43,244 nucleotides of DNA from Betaproteobacteria bacterium RIFCSPLOWO2_02_FULL_67_26 (GCA_001771935.1 MERD01000114.1:28336-71579), one strand, 5' to 3'; positions 1 to 7,896 are shown, counted from the stretch's first letter. Numbers and translations: made by a program. Notes: generated from the letters alone by a model not told the origin.

Positions 1-1
1 G

Positions 2-745
2 GACGTGCCGCTGGGGAAGGACGAGCTGCTGCGCGAGATGGACGCGGCCAGCGTCGATCGCGTCGTGATCGTGCCGCCGTCGTGGGAAGGGGACCGCAAC
101 GATCTCGGGCTCGCCGCGGCGAGTGCGCACCCGGACCGCTTCGCGGTGATGGGGCGAATCGATCCGGAGGCGCCCGAGTCGCGGGCGAAGGTCGCCGGCT
201 GGCGCAGGCAGCCGGGGATGCTCGGGGTGCGCTTCGTGTTCCACCGTTCGCCGCTGCTCGAGTTGCTTACCGAGGGCAAGGCGGACTGGCTGTGGCCGGA
301 GGCGGAGAAGCACGGCGTGCCGGTGTATATGCTGGTCCCCCACCGGCATATGCACCTTGTCGAGAGGATTGCCGCGCGCCATCCCGCGTTGAAGCTGGTG
401 ATGGACCATTCCGGGCTGGTGGACGGCAGGGACGAGGAAGCGTTCAAGGAACTCGACAAGCTGCTCGCGCTCGCGAAGCACCCGAACGTCGCGACCAAGG
501 TGAGCTGTTTCCCGTTCTTCACGACGCAACCCTATCCCTTCCGTAACCTGCATCCCTGGATCCGCAAGGCCTTCGACGCGTTCGGGCCGCAGCGCACGTT
601 CTGGGGCACCGATCTCTCGCGCCTGCCCTGCACCTACCGCCAGGGCGTCACGCTCTTCACCGAGGAGCTGCCCTGGCTCAAGGGGCAGGACCTCGAGTAC
701 GTGATGGGGCGGGGGGTGTGCGAGTGGCTCGGCTGGAAAACATGA
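2..745 (+). CDS. Amidohydrolase-2 family protein, 5' end outside window
   Basis: TIM-barrel metal-dependent hydrolase or decarboxylase of the amidohydrolase_2 family. The frame is open to the left edge; the residues before the first in-window start align with the middle of the next gene, so the N-terminus, including the first metal-binding motif, lies upstream. Visible landmarks are VPPSWEGDRND, a conserved PGMLG strand, and a terminal WGTDLSRLPC motif whose Asp is the usual metal or acid/base residue. It is a close paralogue of the next gene along its whole length, and the gap between them is 18 nt, so this is a tandem duplication, probably cotranscribed. The substrate cannot be read from sequence; relatives act on aromatic acids, lactones and cyclic dicarboxylates. 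Confidence 0.85.
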   Translation, partial: DVPLGKDELLREMDAASVDRVVIVPPSWEGDRNDLGLAAASAHPDRFAVMGRIDPEAPESRAKVAGWRRQPGMLGVRFVFHRSPLLELLTEGKADWLWPEAEKHGVPVYMLVPHRHMHLVERIAARHPALKLVMDHSGLVDGRDEEAFKELDKLLALAKHPNVATKVSCFPFFTTQPYPFRNLHPWIRKAFDAFGPQRTFWGTDLSRLPCTYRQGVTLFTEELPWLKGQDLEYVMGRGVCEWLGWKT

Positions 746-763
746 AACTGACAACCAAAAGTC

Positions 764-1600
764 ATGGCCATGCCAGTTGTGGATTCGCAAGTACATATTT
801 GGGCGCGTAGCAGCCCGGAGCGGCCGTGGCCGGCGCGGCACCAGCCGCACCGGGCGGAGCCGATCACCGCCGACGAGCTGCTGCGCGAGATGGATGCGGC
901 CGGCGTGAAGGGATGCGTGCTGGTGCCGCCGTCGTGGGAAGGCGACCGCAACGACGTGTGCCTGGACGCGGCACGACGGCACCCCGGCCGGTTCGCAGTC
1001 ATGGGGCGCCTCGACCCGACGCTGCCGGAGTCGCGCGGCCTCATCGCGGACTGGCGCAAGCAGCCCGGCATGCTGGGGCTGCGCTTCACGATGCACCGGC
1101 CCACGCTGCGGCCGTGGCTGACCGAGGGGCACATCGACTGGCTGTGGCCGGTGGCGGAAAAGCACGGCGTGCCGATCATGACGCTGGCGGTCCATACGGA
1201 CATGCACCTCTTCGACAAGGTCGCGGAGCGCCACCCGGGTCTCAAGCTGACGATCGATCACCTCGGCCTCACGACCGGCAAGGACGAGGAAGCGTTCAGG
1301 GGGCTCGACCACGTGCTCGCGCTGGCGAAGCGCCCCAACGTCGCGGTCAAGGTGAGCTGCCTGCCGCATTACACGACGGACCCGTACCCGTTCCGCGCGC
1401 TGCACCCGTACATCCGCCGCACCTACGATGCCTTCGGCCCGAAGCGCATGTTCTGGGGCACGGACCTCTCGCGCCTGCCGTGCAGCTACCGGCAGGGCGT
1501 CACGTATTTCACCGAGGAAATCCCCTGGCTCACCGCCGGGGACAAGGAGTGGATCATGGGACGCGGGGTGTGCGAGTGGCTGGGGTGGGTGATAAAGTAA
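764..1600 (+). CDS. Amidohydrolase-2 family protein, tandem paralogue
   Basis: Full-length (278 aa) amidohydrolase_2 TIM barrel. The N-terminus reads MAMPVVDSQVHIW, so the usual H-x-H metal motif is Q-x-H, a variant common in this family. The C-terminal WGTDLSRLPC motif supplies the conserved Asp. Start is the ATG at 764; the next in-frame Met is at codon 3 and either could serve. It closely resembles the truncated upstream paralogue, differing mostly in the barrel loops (for example YMLVPHRH versus MTLAVHTD), which suggests divergence of substrate preference. Probably one operon with the upstream paralogue and the following gene. Reaction unknown: hydrolysis or non-oxidative decarboxylation are both possible for the family. 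Confidence 0.88.
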   Translation: MAMPVVDSQVHIWARSSPERPWPARHQPHRAEPITADELLREMDAAGVKGCVLVPPSWEGDRNDVCLDAARRHPGRFAVMGRLDPTLPESRGLIADWRKQPGMLGLRFTMHRPTLRPWLTEGHIDWLWPVAEKHGVPIMTLAVHTDMHLFDKVAERHPGLKLTIDHLGLTTGKDEEAFRGLDHVLALAKRPNVAVKVSCLPHYTTDPYPFRALHPYIRRTYDAFGPKRMFWGTDLSRLPCSYRQGVTYFTEEIPWLTAGDKEWIMGRGVCEWLGWVIK

Positions 1601-1640
1601 CCGCCCGCGTTCAAACAATCACGGATGGGAGGGGCTGGCG

Positions 1641-2378
1641 GTGGAACGAGCGCTCTGGATAACCTGGTACGGCCTGCCCGCGGACGGGCGCGACGCCTAC
1701 CTGGCCTGGCTGCACGGCAAATTCATGCCGAAGATCCTGAAGAAGCCCGGCGTGCTGTGGGCGGCGCACTACGCGGCGCAGCCGCAACCGCTCCCGGCCG
1801 GGGGCACGCCGCGGCTGCGCCACACCGACGACCCGTCGGTGCCGACCGGCAACGGCTACATCCTGATCTTCGGCGGCAAGACCGCGCACGCTTTTGCCAA
1901 CCTGATCCCCGCCAAGCTGCTGCCGCAACTGCCCGAGAACGACCGGAAGATGCTGGCGCTGCGCGTCGGCGAGCGCGTGAACATCGTGACCGAGGAGGAT
2001 CGTTCAGTCGGCCCCTCGGCGAACAAGCGGGAGGGCAAGTTGGCGCTTGCCCCCTGCATCCAGCTCGGCAGCTTCAATTCCGGATCGGCGCACGACGACG
2101 AGGTGCTGGACTGGTACGCCAACCTGCGGCTGCCGGCGATGGCAAAGCTGCCCGGCTGCCTGGGGATCCGCAAGTACGTCTCGGTCGCGGGCTGGGCGAA
2201 GCACATCGTGCTCTACGAATTCGAATCGCTCGCCGCCCGGGACGAGTATTTCCCGTTTCACGACAAGGATGATCCCGGGATGGCGGCGTGGACCGACGCA
2301 CTGGTGCGCAAGCTGATCCACGCGCCGGGCTCGCCCAACGTGGCCACCCGCCTGTGGCCCGCGGTAAAGAGGCGTTAA
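1641..2378 (+). CDS. Unrecognised protein with two likely dimeric alpha/beta-barrel halves
   Basis: A 245-aa soluble protein without signal peptide or membrane segment. Start is GTG at 1641, with a purine-rich GGGAGGGG run about 8-15 nt upstream. I do not recognise a named family. Two segments look like repeats of a ferredoxin-like (EthD/ABM type) fold: an N-terminal half with WYGLPADGRDAYLAWLH followed by PGVLWAAHY, and a C-terminal half with LDWYANLRLPAM followed by CLGIRKYVSV and an IVLYEFES strand. Such duplicated barrels are often small-molecule monooxygenases or isomerases in degradation operons, which would fit the flanking amidohydrolases. That role is inference only. Confidence 0.75.
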   Translation: MERALWITWYGLPADGRDAYLAWLHGKFMPKILKKPGVLWAAHYAAQPQPLPAGGTPRLRHTDDPSVPTGNGYILIFGGKTAHAFANLIPAKLLPQLPENDRKMLALRVGERVNIVTEEDRSVGPSANKREGKLALAPCIQLGSFNSGSAHDDEVLDWYANLRLPAMAKLPGCLGIRKYVSVAGWAKHIVLYEFESLAARDEYFPFHDKDDPGMAAWTDALVRKLIHAPGSPNVATRLWPAVKRR

Positions 2379-2403
2379 AACGGACGCGAAGCGCCGTTTT
2401 AAC
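2374..2403. terminator. Perfect inverted repeat at gene end, likely bidirectional terminator
   Basis: GTTAAAACGG at 2374-2383 is perfectly complementary to CCGTTTTAAC at 2394-2403. The 10-nt centre ACGCGAAGCG can extend the stem by CGC/GCG around a GAA loop. The left arm contains the TAA stop of the upstream gene. The right arm ends in TTTTAA, a short U-tract, so termination is plausible in either direction. Confidence 0.55.
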
Positions 2404-2486
2404 TCCGCGCGCTGGAGCGGACGATGAGGTCGCCGCTCACCGCGCGGTAAGTATGATGGTGTGACAGTGTCTGAAAGGAAGGTCAA

Positions 2487-2888
2487 ATGGAACACAAGAA
2501 GCGCATGAAGAAGGGCTTCGAGGTGCTGCGGAAAATGGGGCGCCTCGGGACCATGATGAACCAGAAGGAGATATACCCCGATCTCTACGACCTGTCGGTG
2601 GGCTACCTGTTCGGCGAGATCTGGAGCCGTCCCCACCTCAGCATCCGCGACCGGGAGCTGATCACGCTGGCGTCCAATATCGCGCTGGCGCGCCCGGCCG
2701 GCACGCACTCGCATTACCGCAGCGCCAAGCACCTCGGCTTCACGAAGGAGGAGATCATGGAGATCATCATCCACGTGGGGCACTACGCGGGATGGCCGGC
2801 GATCGCTCATGCGCTCATCCAGTACGAAGAGGTGCTGAAGCAGGACGCCGCGGCGCGGAAGACGAAAAGGAAAGGGAGAAAGCCATGA
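2487..2888 (+). CDS. Carboxymuconolactone decarboxylase (CMD) family protein
   Basis: A 133-aa all-alpha protein with the CMD/AhpD-like core at about residues 45-115: a RDRELITLAS helix, then HSHYRSAKHLGFTKEEIMEI and the HVGHYAGWPAIAHAL helix. It lacks the CxxC of AhpD peroxidases, so it belongs with the PcaC-like branch, which acts on or isomerises lactones in protocatechuate-type pathways. ATG at 2487 is preceded by AAGGAAGG (2477-2484). The stop overlaps the ATG of the next gene (ATGA at 2885-2888), so the two are translationally coupled. The exact reaction is uncertain. Confidence 0.85.
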   Translation: MEHKKRMKKGFEVLRKMGRLGTMMNQKEIYPDLYDLSVGYLFGEIWSRPHLSIRDRELITLASNIALARPAGTHSHYRSAKHLGFTKEEIMEIIIHVGHYAGWPAIAHALIQYEEVLKQDAAARKTKRKGRKP

Positions 2889-3187
2889 TCCTCGAAGTCG
2901 CCATACTGCACATCAAAACTGACCAGATCGCGGCCTTCGAGGCGGTCTTTCCGAAGGTCGAGCCTATTTTCCGCAGCATCAAGGGCTACATCTCGCACGA
3001 GCTGCAGCGCTGCATCGAGACCCGGGGCCGTTACCATTTCCTGATCCGCTGGGAAACCGTCGAATCCCACACGGTCAACTTCCGGCAGTCGCCGAAATTC
3101 CAGGAATTCCGCGGCCTGGTCGGCGGATTCTTCGCCCAGCCGCCGGTCGCCGAGCATTTCGAGCGGGTGACGGACAGCCATATCTGA
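2885..3187 (+). CDS. ABM-fold (antibiotic biosynthesis monooxygenase type) small protein
   Basis: A 100-aa single-domain protein with the ABM dimeric alpha/beta-barrel pattern: an N-terminal MILEVAILHIK strand, a central helix around FEAVFPKV, the GYISHELQRC strand, YHFLIRWETVESH, and a C-terminal helix near FFAQPPVAEHF. The chosen start is the ATG overlapping the upstream stop, because the family begins here; a longer in-frame extension from 2792 would run antiparallel to the CMD protein's coding logic. Members are cofactor-free monooxygenases or small-molecule-binding dimers. Coupling to the CMD protein suggests a joint role in ring or lactone metabolism (inference). Confidence 0.8.
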   Translation: MILEVAILHIKTDQIAAFEAVFPKVEPIFRSIKGYISHELQRCIETRGRYHFLIRWETVESHTVNFRQSPKFQEFRGLVGGFFAQPPVAEHFERVTDSHI

Positions 3188-3206
3188 AGGCGGAAGGCGG
3201 AAGGCC
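3186..3206 (+). repeat. Heptanucleotide repeat (GAAGGCG)x3, junction repeat
   Basis: Three consecutive 7-nt units, GAAGGCG, GAAGGCG and GAAGGCC, begin in the stop codon of the ABM-fold gene and supply purine-rich sequence just ahead of the next ATG at 3212. One of a family of 7-nt-period junction repeats in this window. Confidence 0.6.
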
Positions 3207-3211
3207 GGGAC

Positions 3212-3718
3212 ATGCTTGATTTGATACCGCTCGCGGAAAGAATCGCCGCGATCCTGAAAGCGCGCAAGGAGACGGTCGCGGTTGCCGAAACGTCCGCTGG
3301 CGGGCTCATCTCGGCGGCGTTGCTTGCGGTGCCGGGCGCGTCCGCCTATTTCATCGGGGGCGGCGTGCTGTACACGCGCCGGGCCATCCTCTCCCTGAAG
3401 GACACCCGCGAGGCGATGTTCGAGGGCCAGCGCGGCGGGACCGAGGGGTGGGCGCTGCTCATGGCGCGCACCCAGCGCGAGCGCTGCGCGGCGACTTGGG
3501 GCGTGGGGGAAAGCGGCGCGGCGGGCCCCACCGGGAACCGCTACGGCGACCCGCCGGGGCACACCTGCCTGGCCGTGACGGGAAAGGGGATCGAGCGCGC
3601 CGCCACGCTCCGGACCGGCAGCGGCGACCGGCTCGCCAACATGCGCGCGTTCGCCGCGGCCGGGCTCAAGCTCTTTGCGGAAGTCCTGGAGGACGCCGCC
3701 GCCACGAAACTCGCGTAA
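3212..3718 (+). CDS. CinA C-terminal family protein (nicotinamide-nucleotide amidohydrolase-like)
   Basis: A 168-aa protein matching the stand-alone CinA C-terminal (PncC-type) domain, which deamidates nicotinamide mononucleotide in NAD salvage. Visible family marks are VAVAETSAGGLISAALLAVPGA near residues 28-48, the AYFIGGGVLYT strand, and the GESGAAGPTGNRYGDPPGH loop, a divergent form of the usual GIAGPGG loop. The AETSAGG stretch replaces the canonical AESCTGG, and the PTGNRYGDPPG insertion is atypical, so activity on NMN is not assured. It may be a side-branch CinA-like protein. Confidence 0.75.
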   Translation: MLDLIPLAERIAAILKARKETVAVAETSAGGLISAALLAVPGASAYFIGGGVLYTRRAILSLKDTREAMFEGQRGGTEGWALLMARTQRERCAATWGVGESGAAGPTGNRYGDPPGHTCLAVTGKGIERAATLRTGSGDRLANMRAFAAAGLKLFAEVLEDAAATKLA

Positions 3719-3754
3719 AATACGTGCTGGACGGGGTTTACCGGGGGCTCGATT

Positions 3755-3934
3755 TTGAAGTGTCATCACTGCGGCAAGACGACGGTCGTCTATACCAATG
3801 GCAAGGGCGACGAGTTCCTGCATCGCTGCCAGCATTGCCACGGCTACCACAAGTTCACCAACGCCGGACGCCACGGTTCCGGCGCCATCAATTATCGCGT
3901 CACCAAGCTCGCGCAGGCGCCCGGCGGCAAGTAG
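3755..3934 (+). CDS. 59-aa zinc-ribbon protein, TTG start
   Basis: A short reading frame not flanked by a conventional ATG. It begins TTG-AAG-TGT at 3755, with a GGGGG run at 3743-3747 as a Shine-Dalgarno-like element. The peptide reads KCHHCGK at the start and [10 protein letters not shown] at residues 24-33, so two CxxC knuckles (C3/C6 and C25/C28) form a classic zinc ribbon. The rest is basic and ends KLAQAPGGK. It sits 46 nt before the cold-shock gene. A TAAAAT box at 3716-3721, overlapping the previous stop, could be its -10. Function unknown; nucleic-acid binding is the usual guess for such ribbons. Confidence 0.7.
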   Translation: MKCHHCGKTTVVYTNGKGDEFLHRCQHCHGYHKFTNAGRHGSGAINYRVTKLAQAPGGK

Positions 3935-3980
3935 GCCGGCCGGCCCCGGCGCACCGTTTTTTTCCAGAAAGGGGATCCCA

Positions 3981-4187
3981 GTGCCCAGCGGCAAAGTGAA
4001 GTGGTTCAACAAGACGAAGGGTTACGGTTTTATCCAGCCGGATGACGGCTCGAAGGACGTGTTCGTGCATATCTCGGCCGTCGAGCGCGCCGGCCTCGGT
4101 ACGCTCGCGGACGGGCAGCGGGTCCAGTTCGAGGTGGTCCGCGGCAAAGACGGCAAGACCTCGGCCGACAACCTGAAGTCCGCCTGA
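3981..4187 (+). CDS. Cold-shock protein, CspA family
   Basis: A 68-aa cold-shock domain, a five-stranded OB fold that binds single-stranded RNA/DNA and melts RNA secondary structure. It begins with GTG at 3981 (PSGKVKWFN), preceded by GAAAGGGG at 3967-3974. The RNP1 motif KGYGFIQP (residues 13-20) and RNP2 motif VFVHIS (27-32) are intact, and the length is normal for the family. A run of seven T residues at 3957-3963 in the leader may mark the end of the upstream zinc-ribbon transcript or be part of a regulatory leader. Confidence 0.95.
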   Translation: MPSGKVKWFNKTKGYGFIQPDDGSKDVFVHISAVERAGLGTLADGQRVQFEVVRGKDGKTSADNLKSA

Positions 4188-4218
4188 CCCGCGCCCGCCG
4201 CGACCCCGGAGCCCTGCC

Positions 4219-4419
4219 TTGGCAAAACCCAACTACCAGTTCGAGAGGCGCCAGAGGGACCTGGCGAAGAAGCGGAAGCAGGAGGAGAAGCGGCAGCGCA
4301 AGCTCGCGGGAAAGGCGCAGGCGGACGACGGCGCCCCCGAAGCGCCGGCGGAAGCACCCGCGCCGGAGCAGCCTGCGGCAAGCGGCTCGCTGCCCGGCAC
4401 GGGCGAGTCCAAGACCTGA
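4219..4419 (+). CDS. Small conserved basic/acidic protein downstream of csp
   Basis: A 66-aa peptide starting with TTG at 4219 (AKPNYQFERRQRDLAKKRKQ). The N-terminal half is a very basic helix, KKRKQEEKRQRK, and the C-terminal half is low-complexity Ala/Pro/Glu. I recall similar MAKPNYQFE peptides next to cold-shock genes in betaproteobacteria, usually called hypothetical. A CCGGAG element about 8 nt upstream is a plausible ribosome site. The charge pattern suggests RNA or ribosome association, but no function is established. Confidence 0.75.
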   Translation: MAKPNYQFERRQRDLAKKRKQEEKRQRKLAGKAQADDGAPEAPAEAPAPEQPAASGSLPGTGESKT

Positions 4420-4431
4420 TCGGCGTCATAT

Positions 4432-5214
4432 ATGCTGAAGGGAAAGGCTGCCCTGGTGACCGGGTCCACCAGCGGCATCGGCTTGGGCATCGCCGAGGCG
4501 TTCGCGAAAGAGGGCGCCCATATCGTGCTGAACGGGCTCGGGCGGCCCGATGACATCGAGGCGCTGCGCGCGCGCATCGCCGGCGAATTCCGGGTCACCG
4601 TGCGCTACGACGGCGCCGACATGACCCGGCCCGACACCATCGAGTCGATGATGCGGAAGGCGGTCGCCGAGTTCGGCGCGGTGGACGTTCTCGTCAACAA
4701 CGCCGGCATCCAGCACGTCGCGCCGGTGGACGAGTTCCCGCCGGAGCAATGGAACGCGATCATCGCGATCAACCTGGTGGCGTCGTTCCACACCATTCGC
4801 CTCGCCCTGCCGGCGATGAAAAAGCGCAAGTGGGGCCGCATCATCAACATCGCTTCCGCGCACGCGCTCGTCGCGTCACCCTACAAGTCCGCCTACGTGG
4901 CCGCCAAGCACGGCGTCGCCGGGCTGACCAAGGCGGTCGCGCTCGAAGTGGCCGAGCAGGGCATCACCGTCAACGCCATCTGCCCGGGCTACGTGCGCAC
5001 GCCGCTGGTCGAGAAGCAGATCCCGGACACGGCGAAAGCGCGCGGCATCACCGAGGAGCAGGTGGTGCGCGACGTGCTGCTCGCGGCGCAGTCCACCAGG
5101 CAGTTCGTCACGATCGGACAGGTCGCGTCGCTCGCCCGCTATCTCGCCAGCGACGACGCGGCGTCCATCACCGGCGCCATCCTGCCGGTGGATGGAGGGT
5201 GGACCGCACACTGA
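4432..5214 (+). CDS. bdhA: 3-Hydroxybutyrate dehydrogenase (SDR family)
   Basis: A 260-aa classical short-chain dehydrogenase that interconverts 3-hydroxybutyrate and acetoacetate with NAD, usually in polyhydroxybutyrate or ketone-body use. The Rossmann motif TGSTSGIG (residues 10-17), the NNAG motif (89-92), and the catalytic Ser142-Tyr155-Lys159 are all present. Family-specific stretches include GIQHVAPVDEFP, SAHALVASPYKSAYVAAKHG and the C-terminal LPVDGGWTAH. The ATG lies 12 nt after the previous stop. No PHB genes are adjacent. Confidence 0.93.
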   Translation: MLKGKAALVTGSTSGIGLGIAEAFAKEGAHIVLNGLGRPDDIEALRARIAGEFRVTVRYDGADMTRPDTIESMMRKAVAEFGAVDVLVNNAGIQHVAPVDEFPPEQWNAIIAINLVASFHTIRLALPAMKKRKWGRIINIASAHALVASPYKSAYVAAKHGVAGLTKAVALEVAEQGITVNAICPGYVRTPLVEKQIPDTAKARGITEEQVVRDVLLAAQSTRQFVTIGQVASLARYLASDDAASITGAILPVDGGWTAH

Positions 5215-5355
5215 TTGCACCTCCGTTGCGCAGCATGAAGTCACGGGGAATCTCTAGCACAAATCGTTCCAAATCACTTCGTCACCTCAACGCTGCATCA
5301 CCCTGTTTGCGGTATCCTTCCGCGACAACGCGAATAGTCCGGAGGAGTTCGGATC

Positions 5356-7071
5356 GTGGCGAATAACGACGGTTACTACGAAGCTTTGTGGCCGCGCAGC
5401 CCGCGCCAGGCGAAGGTCAAGCCGCTCGCGCCGCGGCTGGCGTCGCTCGACGGCAAGACGGTGGCCCAGCTCTGGGACCACGTGTTCCGCGGCGACGAGG
5501 TGTTCGAGTTCCTCGAGGCGGCCCTCAAGGCGCGGTTCCCGGGCGTGCGCTTCGTCGGCTGGCGCGAGTTCGGCAATACCCACGGCAGCGAGGAGCGCGA
5601 GGTCGTGGCCGCATTGCCCGAACGGTTCAAGGCGCTGGGGGTGGACGCCGTCATTTCCGGCATGGGCTGTTGAGGGAGCTGCACGCCCGCCGTGTTGCGG
5701 GCGAGCGCGGCGGCCGAGGGCGCGGGCGTGCCGTCCTCGACGCTCGTATGCGAGGGGTTTCTCGGCCTTGCGGCGGCGGCGTCCGTCGGTCTCGGCCTGC
5801 CGAACCTCCCGGTTGCGCGGGTGGTCGGGCATCCCGGCGTGCAGAGCAAGGAGATGCTCGAGCGCAACGTCCTCGACGTCACGCTCGAAGGGGTGATGAA
5901 TAACCTGCTCTCCGCGCCCGCGGCGGCCGGCGCCGACCGGGAGCCCGGCGCGCGCGACGTGATCGCCAGCGGCAATTTCGACGAGATCAACGACGCCTTC
6001 TACGCCAGCGGGCTCTCCGATGGCCTGCCGATCATCCCGCCAACGCGCGAGAAGGTCGAGCAGTTCCTGCGCCGCACCGACCGCGACCCGGACGAATCGC
6101 TCGGCAATCTGCTGCCCGACAGCCGCGCCGCGACGGTCTGGAGCGTCGCGGTGAACGGGGTGATGGCGGGCTGCCGGCCCGAGTACATGCCGGTGCTGGT
6201 GGCCCTCATCGAGGCGATGGCCGACCCGGCCTACGGCGTCGAGCACAGCGGCAATACCCCGGGCGGCGAGACGCTGATCATCCTCAACGGGCCCATCATC
6301 CGCCAGCTCGGCTTCAATTACACGCAGGGCGTGATGCGCGACGGTTTCCGCCCGAACACCTCGATCGGGCGCTTCTGGCGGCTGTATCTGCGCAATGTCG
6401 CGGGTTTCCTGCCGCACAAGAACGACAAGGCGACCTTCGGCAACACCTGGCGCGTGGTCGTGGCGGAGAACGAAGACGTCGTGAGGAAGATCGGCTGGAC
6501 CGCCGTGAGCGAGGACATGGGCTGCGCCGCGGGCGACAGCGCCGTGACCATCGCGCGCTACACCGGCGGCAACCACATCTCGTCGGTGTCGGGGGCCACG
6601 CCCGAGGCGATGATGCCGTACCTCCACGACGCGATGGTGAGGCAGTACTCGTGGCAGCTCATGTTCACGGTCGGGCAGGGCATGGGCACGCTGCGCCCGC
6701 TGATGCTGGTCTCGCCGATCATCGCGGAGACCATCGCGGGCTGGGGCTGGTCGAAGCGCGACCTGCAGCGCCACCTCTTCGACCACGCGCGGATGCCCGC
6801 GCGCGAGTTCGAGCGGATACTGCGCGACTGGACGCAGAAGCCGACCTGGAACCTCAAGGCAGAGCACGAGGCGGGGCGCATCCCCAGGGTGTTCCACGAG
6901 TCCGACGATCCCGGCCGGATGGTGCCGCTGGTGTGGAAGCCCGAGGACTACATGATCGCCGTCACCGGCGACCTCACGCGCAACAGCGTCTACATCTTCG
7001 CGCACAACGGCGTGCTCGGCTTCCCGGTCGCCAGGCGCATCGCGCTTTCCGGCAGCCGCGCCGCGACGTAA
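5356..7071 (+). CDS. UGSC-family selenoprotein with in-frame TGA (Sec106)
   Basis: One 571-aa reading frame split by an in-frame TGA at 5671-5673. Both sides are in the same frame with no other stop, and the junction reads G-M-G-C-U-G-S-C-T. This is the UGSC motif that names a known (seleno)protein family, with the U at codon 106. Start is GTG at 5356, 8 nt after GGAGGAG. Residues 1-195 form the UGSC domain; residues about 200-571 form a long second domain beginning GLSDGLPIIPPT, with additional Cys in AGCRPEY and DMGCAAGDS. A perfect hairpin follows the TGA at bacterial-SECIS distance. A conventional caller would report a 105-aa stub plus a 459-aa gene. Redox function is likely; the substrate is unknown. 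Confidence 0.88.
5671..5706 (+). promoter_or_regulatory. Candidate bacterial SECIS element and Sec codon of UGSC gene
   Basis: TGA at 5671-5673 is followed by CGCCCGC (5684-5690), loop CGTGTT (5691-5696), and GCGGGCG (5697-5703), a perfect 7-bp stem. G5681-C5706 and C5682-G5705 extend it past one A-A mismatch. The apical loop starts 17 nt after the TGA and has G in its first two positions, matching the general bacterial SECIS pattern recognised by SelB. Confidence 0.75.
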
Positions 7072-7098
7072 GGGCCGCGGGGCAGGCGGCCTCTCCAC

Positions 7099-7116
7099 TG
7101 TCGCCGTTCGGCGACA
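7099..7116. terminator. Stem-loop after the UGSC gene
   Basis: TGTCGCC (7099-7105), loop GTTC and GGCGACA (7110-7116) form a perfect 7-bp hairpin 28 nt after the UGSC stop codon. There is no clear T-tract, so it may be a Rho-independent-like pause site or an mRNA end-protecting stem rather than a true terminator. Confidence 0.35.
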
Positions 7117-7237
7117 ACGTCCCGTCAACTAGTTCCTCCCCGGCGGCGCACGGCCGCTTGCACAATGACCCTGCGCCTCGTGCATCCGGCGCATGCCGTT
7201 CCGAGCCATCGTGTCCAACGTTCCGGGGGGAACCAAC

Positions 7238-7879
7238 ATGGAAACGATCAGAAGGGTCGTGCTGTCGCTGTCACTTGCATTGTTCACGCCGCTGTCGCAG
7301 GCCACGGAGACCGCGCCCGACGCACTGTTGAGCGCGGTGACTGCGGAAGTGCTCGCCGTCCTCAAGCAGAACCGCGAGGCGGACAACCCGGCGCGGCTCG
7401 CCGAGCTGGTCGAAACCAGGGTCCTGCCGCTCTTCGACTTCTCCCGCATGGCGCAGCTGGCCGCGGCGCGCAGCTGGCGGCTCGCGTCGTCCGCGCAGCA
7501 GAGCGCCCTGACCACGGAGTTCAGGACGCTGCTCGTGCGCACCTACTCGACCGCCCTGGCGGTCTACCGCGACCGGACCATCGTCTACAAGCCGCTGCGG
7601 CTGGTGCGCGGCGACACGGACGTGACGGTCAGGTCGGAGGTGAAGCAGGGGGGCGGGCAGCTCAAGATCGATTACGACATGGTGAAAACGCCGGAAGGAT
7701 GGAAGGTCTATGACGTCAAGATGGACGGCGTCAGCCTCGTGACTGCGTATCGCGAGGGCTTTGCCGCCAAGGTCCGCGACGCCGGCGTGGACGGCCTGAT
7801 CAAGGCCCTGGCGGAGAAGAACCGTCAGGGCGATTCCGCGGCCAGGCCGGCCGGGGCGATCGCCGCCCGCTCGCAATGA
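7238..7879 (+). CDS. MlaC/Ttg2D-type phospholipid-binding periplasmic protein
   Basis: A 213-aa secreted protein: the signal peptide METIRRVVLSLSLALFTPLSQA ends near residue 22. It then shows the MlaC (toluene-tolerance Ttg2D) pattern: LLSAVTAEVLAVLKQN, VLPLFDFSRMAQLAAARSW, QSALTTEFRTLLVRTYS, and a C-terminal YDMVKTPEGWKVYDVKMDGVS beta region. The family shuttles phospholipids between the outer and inner membranes. Start is ATG 7238 after GGGGGGAA. The usual MlaFEDB partners are not adjacent, so this is an orphan copy that may act with a distant Mla system. Confidence 0.88.
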   Translation: METIRRVVLSLSLALFTPLSQATETAPDALLSAVTAEVLAVLKQNREADNPARLAELVETRVLPLFDFSRMAQLAAARSWRLASSAQQSALTTEFRTLLVRTYSTALAVYRDRTIVYKPLRLVRGDTDVTVRSEVKQGGGQLKIDYDMVKTPEGWKVYDVKMDGVSLVTAYREGFAAKVRDAGVDGLIKALAEKNRQGDSAARPAGAIAARSQ

Positions 7880-7896
7880 GCGCGCCCTAGTGTGGT

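Noticed and set aside
2792-2884. Longer N-terminus for the ABM-fold gene beginning at 2792
   Set aside because: The ABM fold begins at the ATG at 2885, which overlaps the upstream stop; the extension overlaps the CMD gene in another frame.
5671-5673. TGA in UGSC gene as ordinary stop or pseudogene mutation
   Set aside because: The context CUGSC is the family motif, the downstream frame is intact for 465 codons, and a SECIS-like hairpin is at the right distance.
7099-7116. UUCG tetraloop hairpin after the UGSC gene as a strong terminator
   Set aside because: The loop is GTTC, not C(UUCG)G, and no T-run follows, so I list it only as a low-confidence stem-loop.
5287-7128. Minus-strand frame of 613 codons opposite the UGSC gene
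   Set aside because: Shadow frame. The plus-strand reading gives a coherent protein across the TGA, with start, RBS and family motif.
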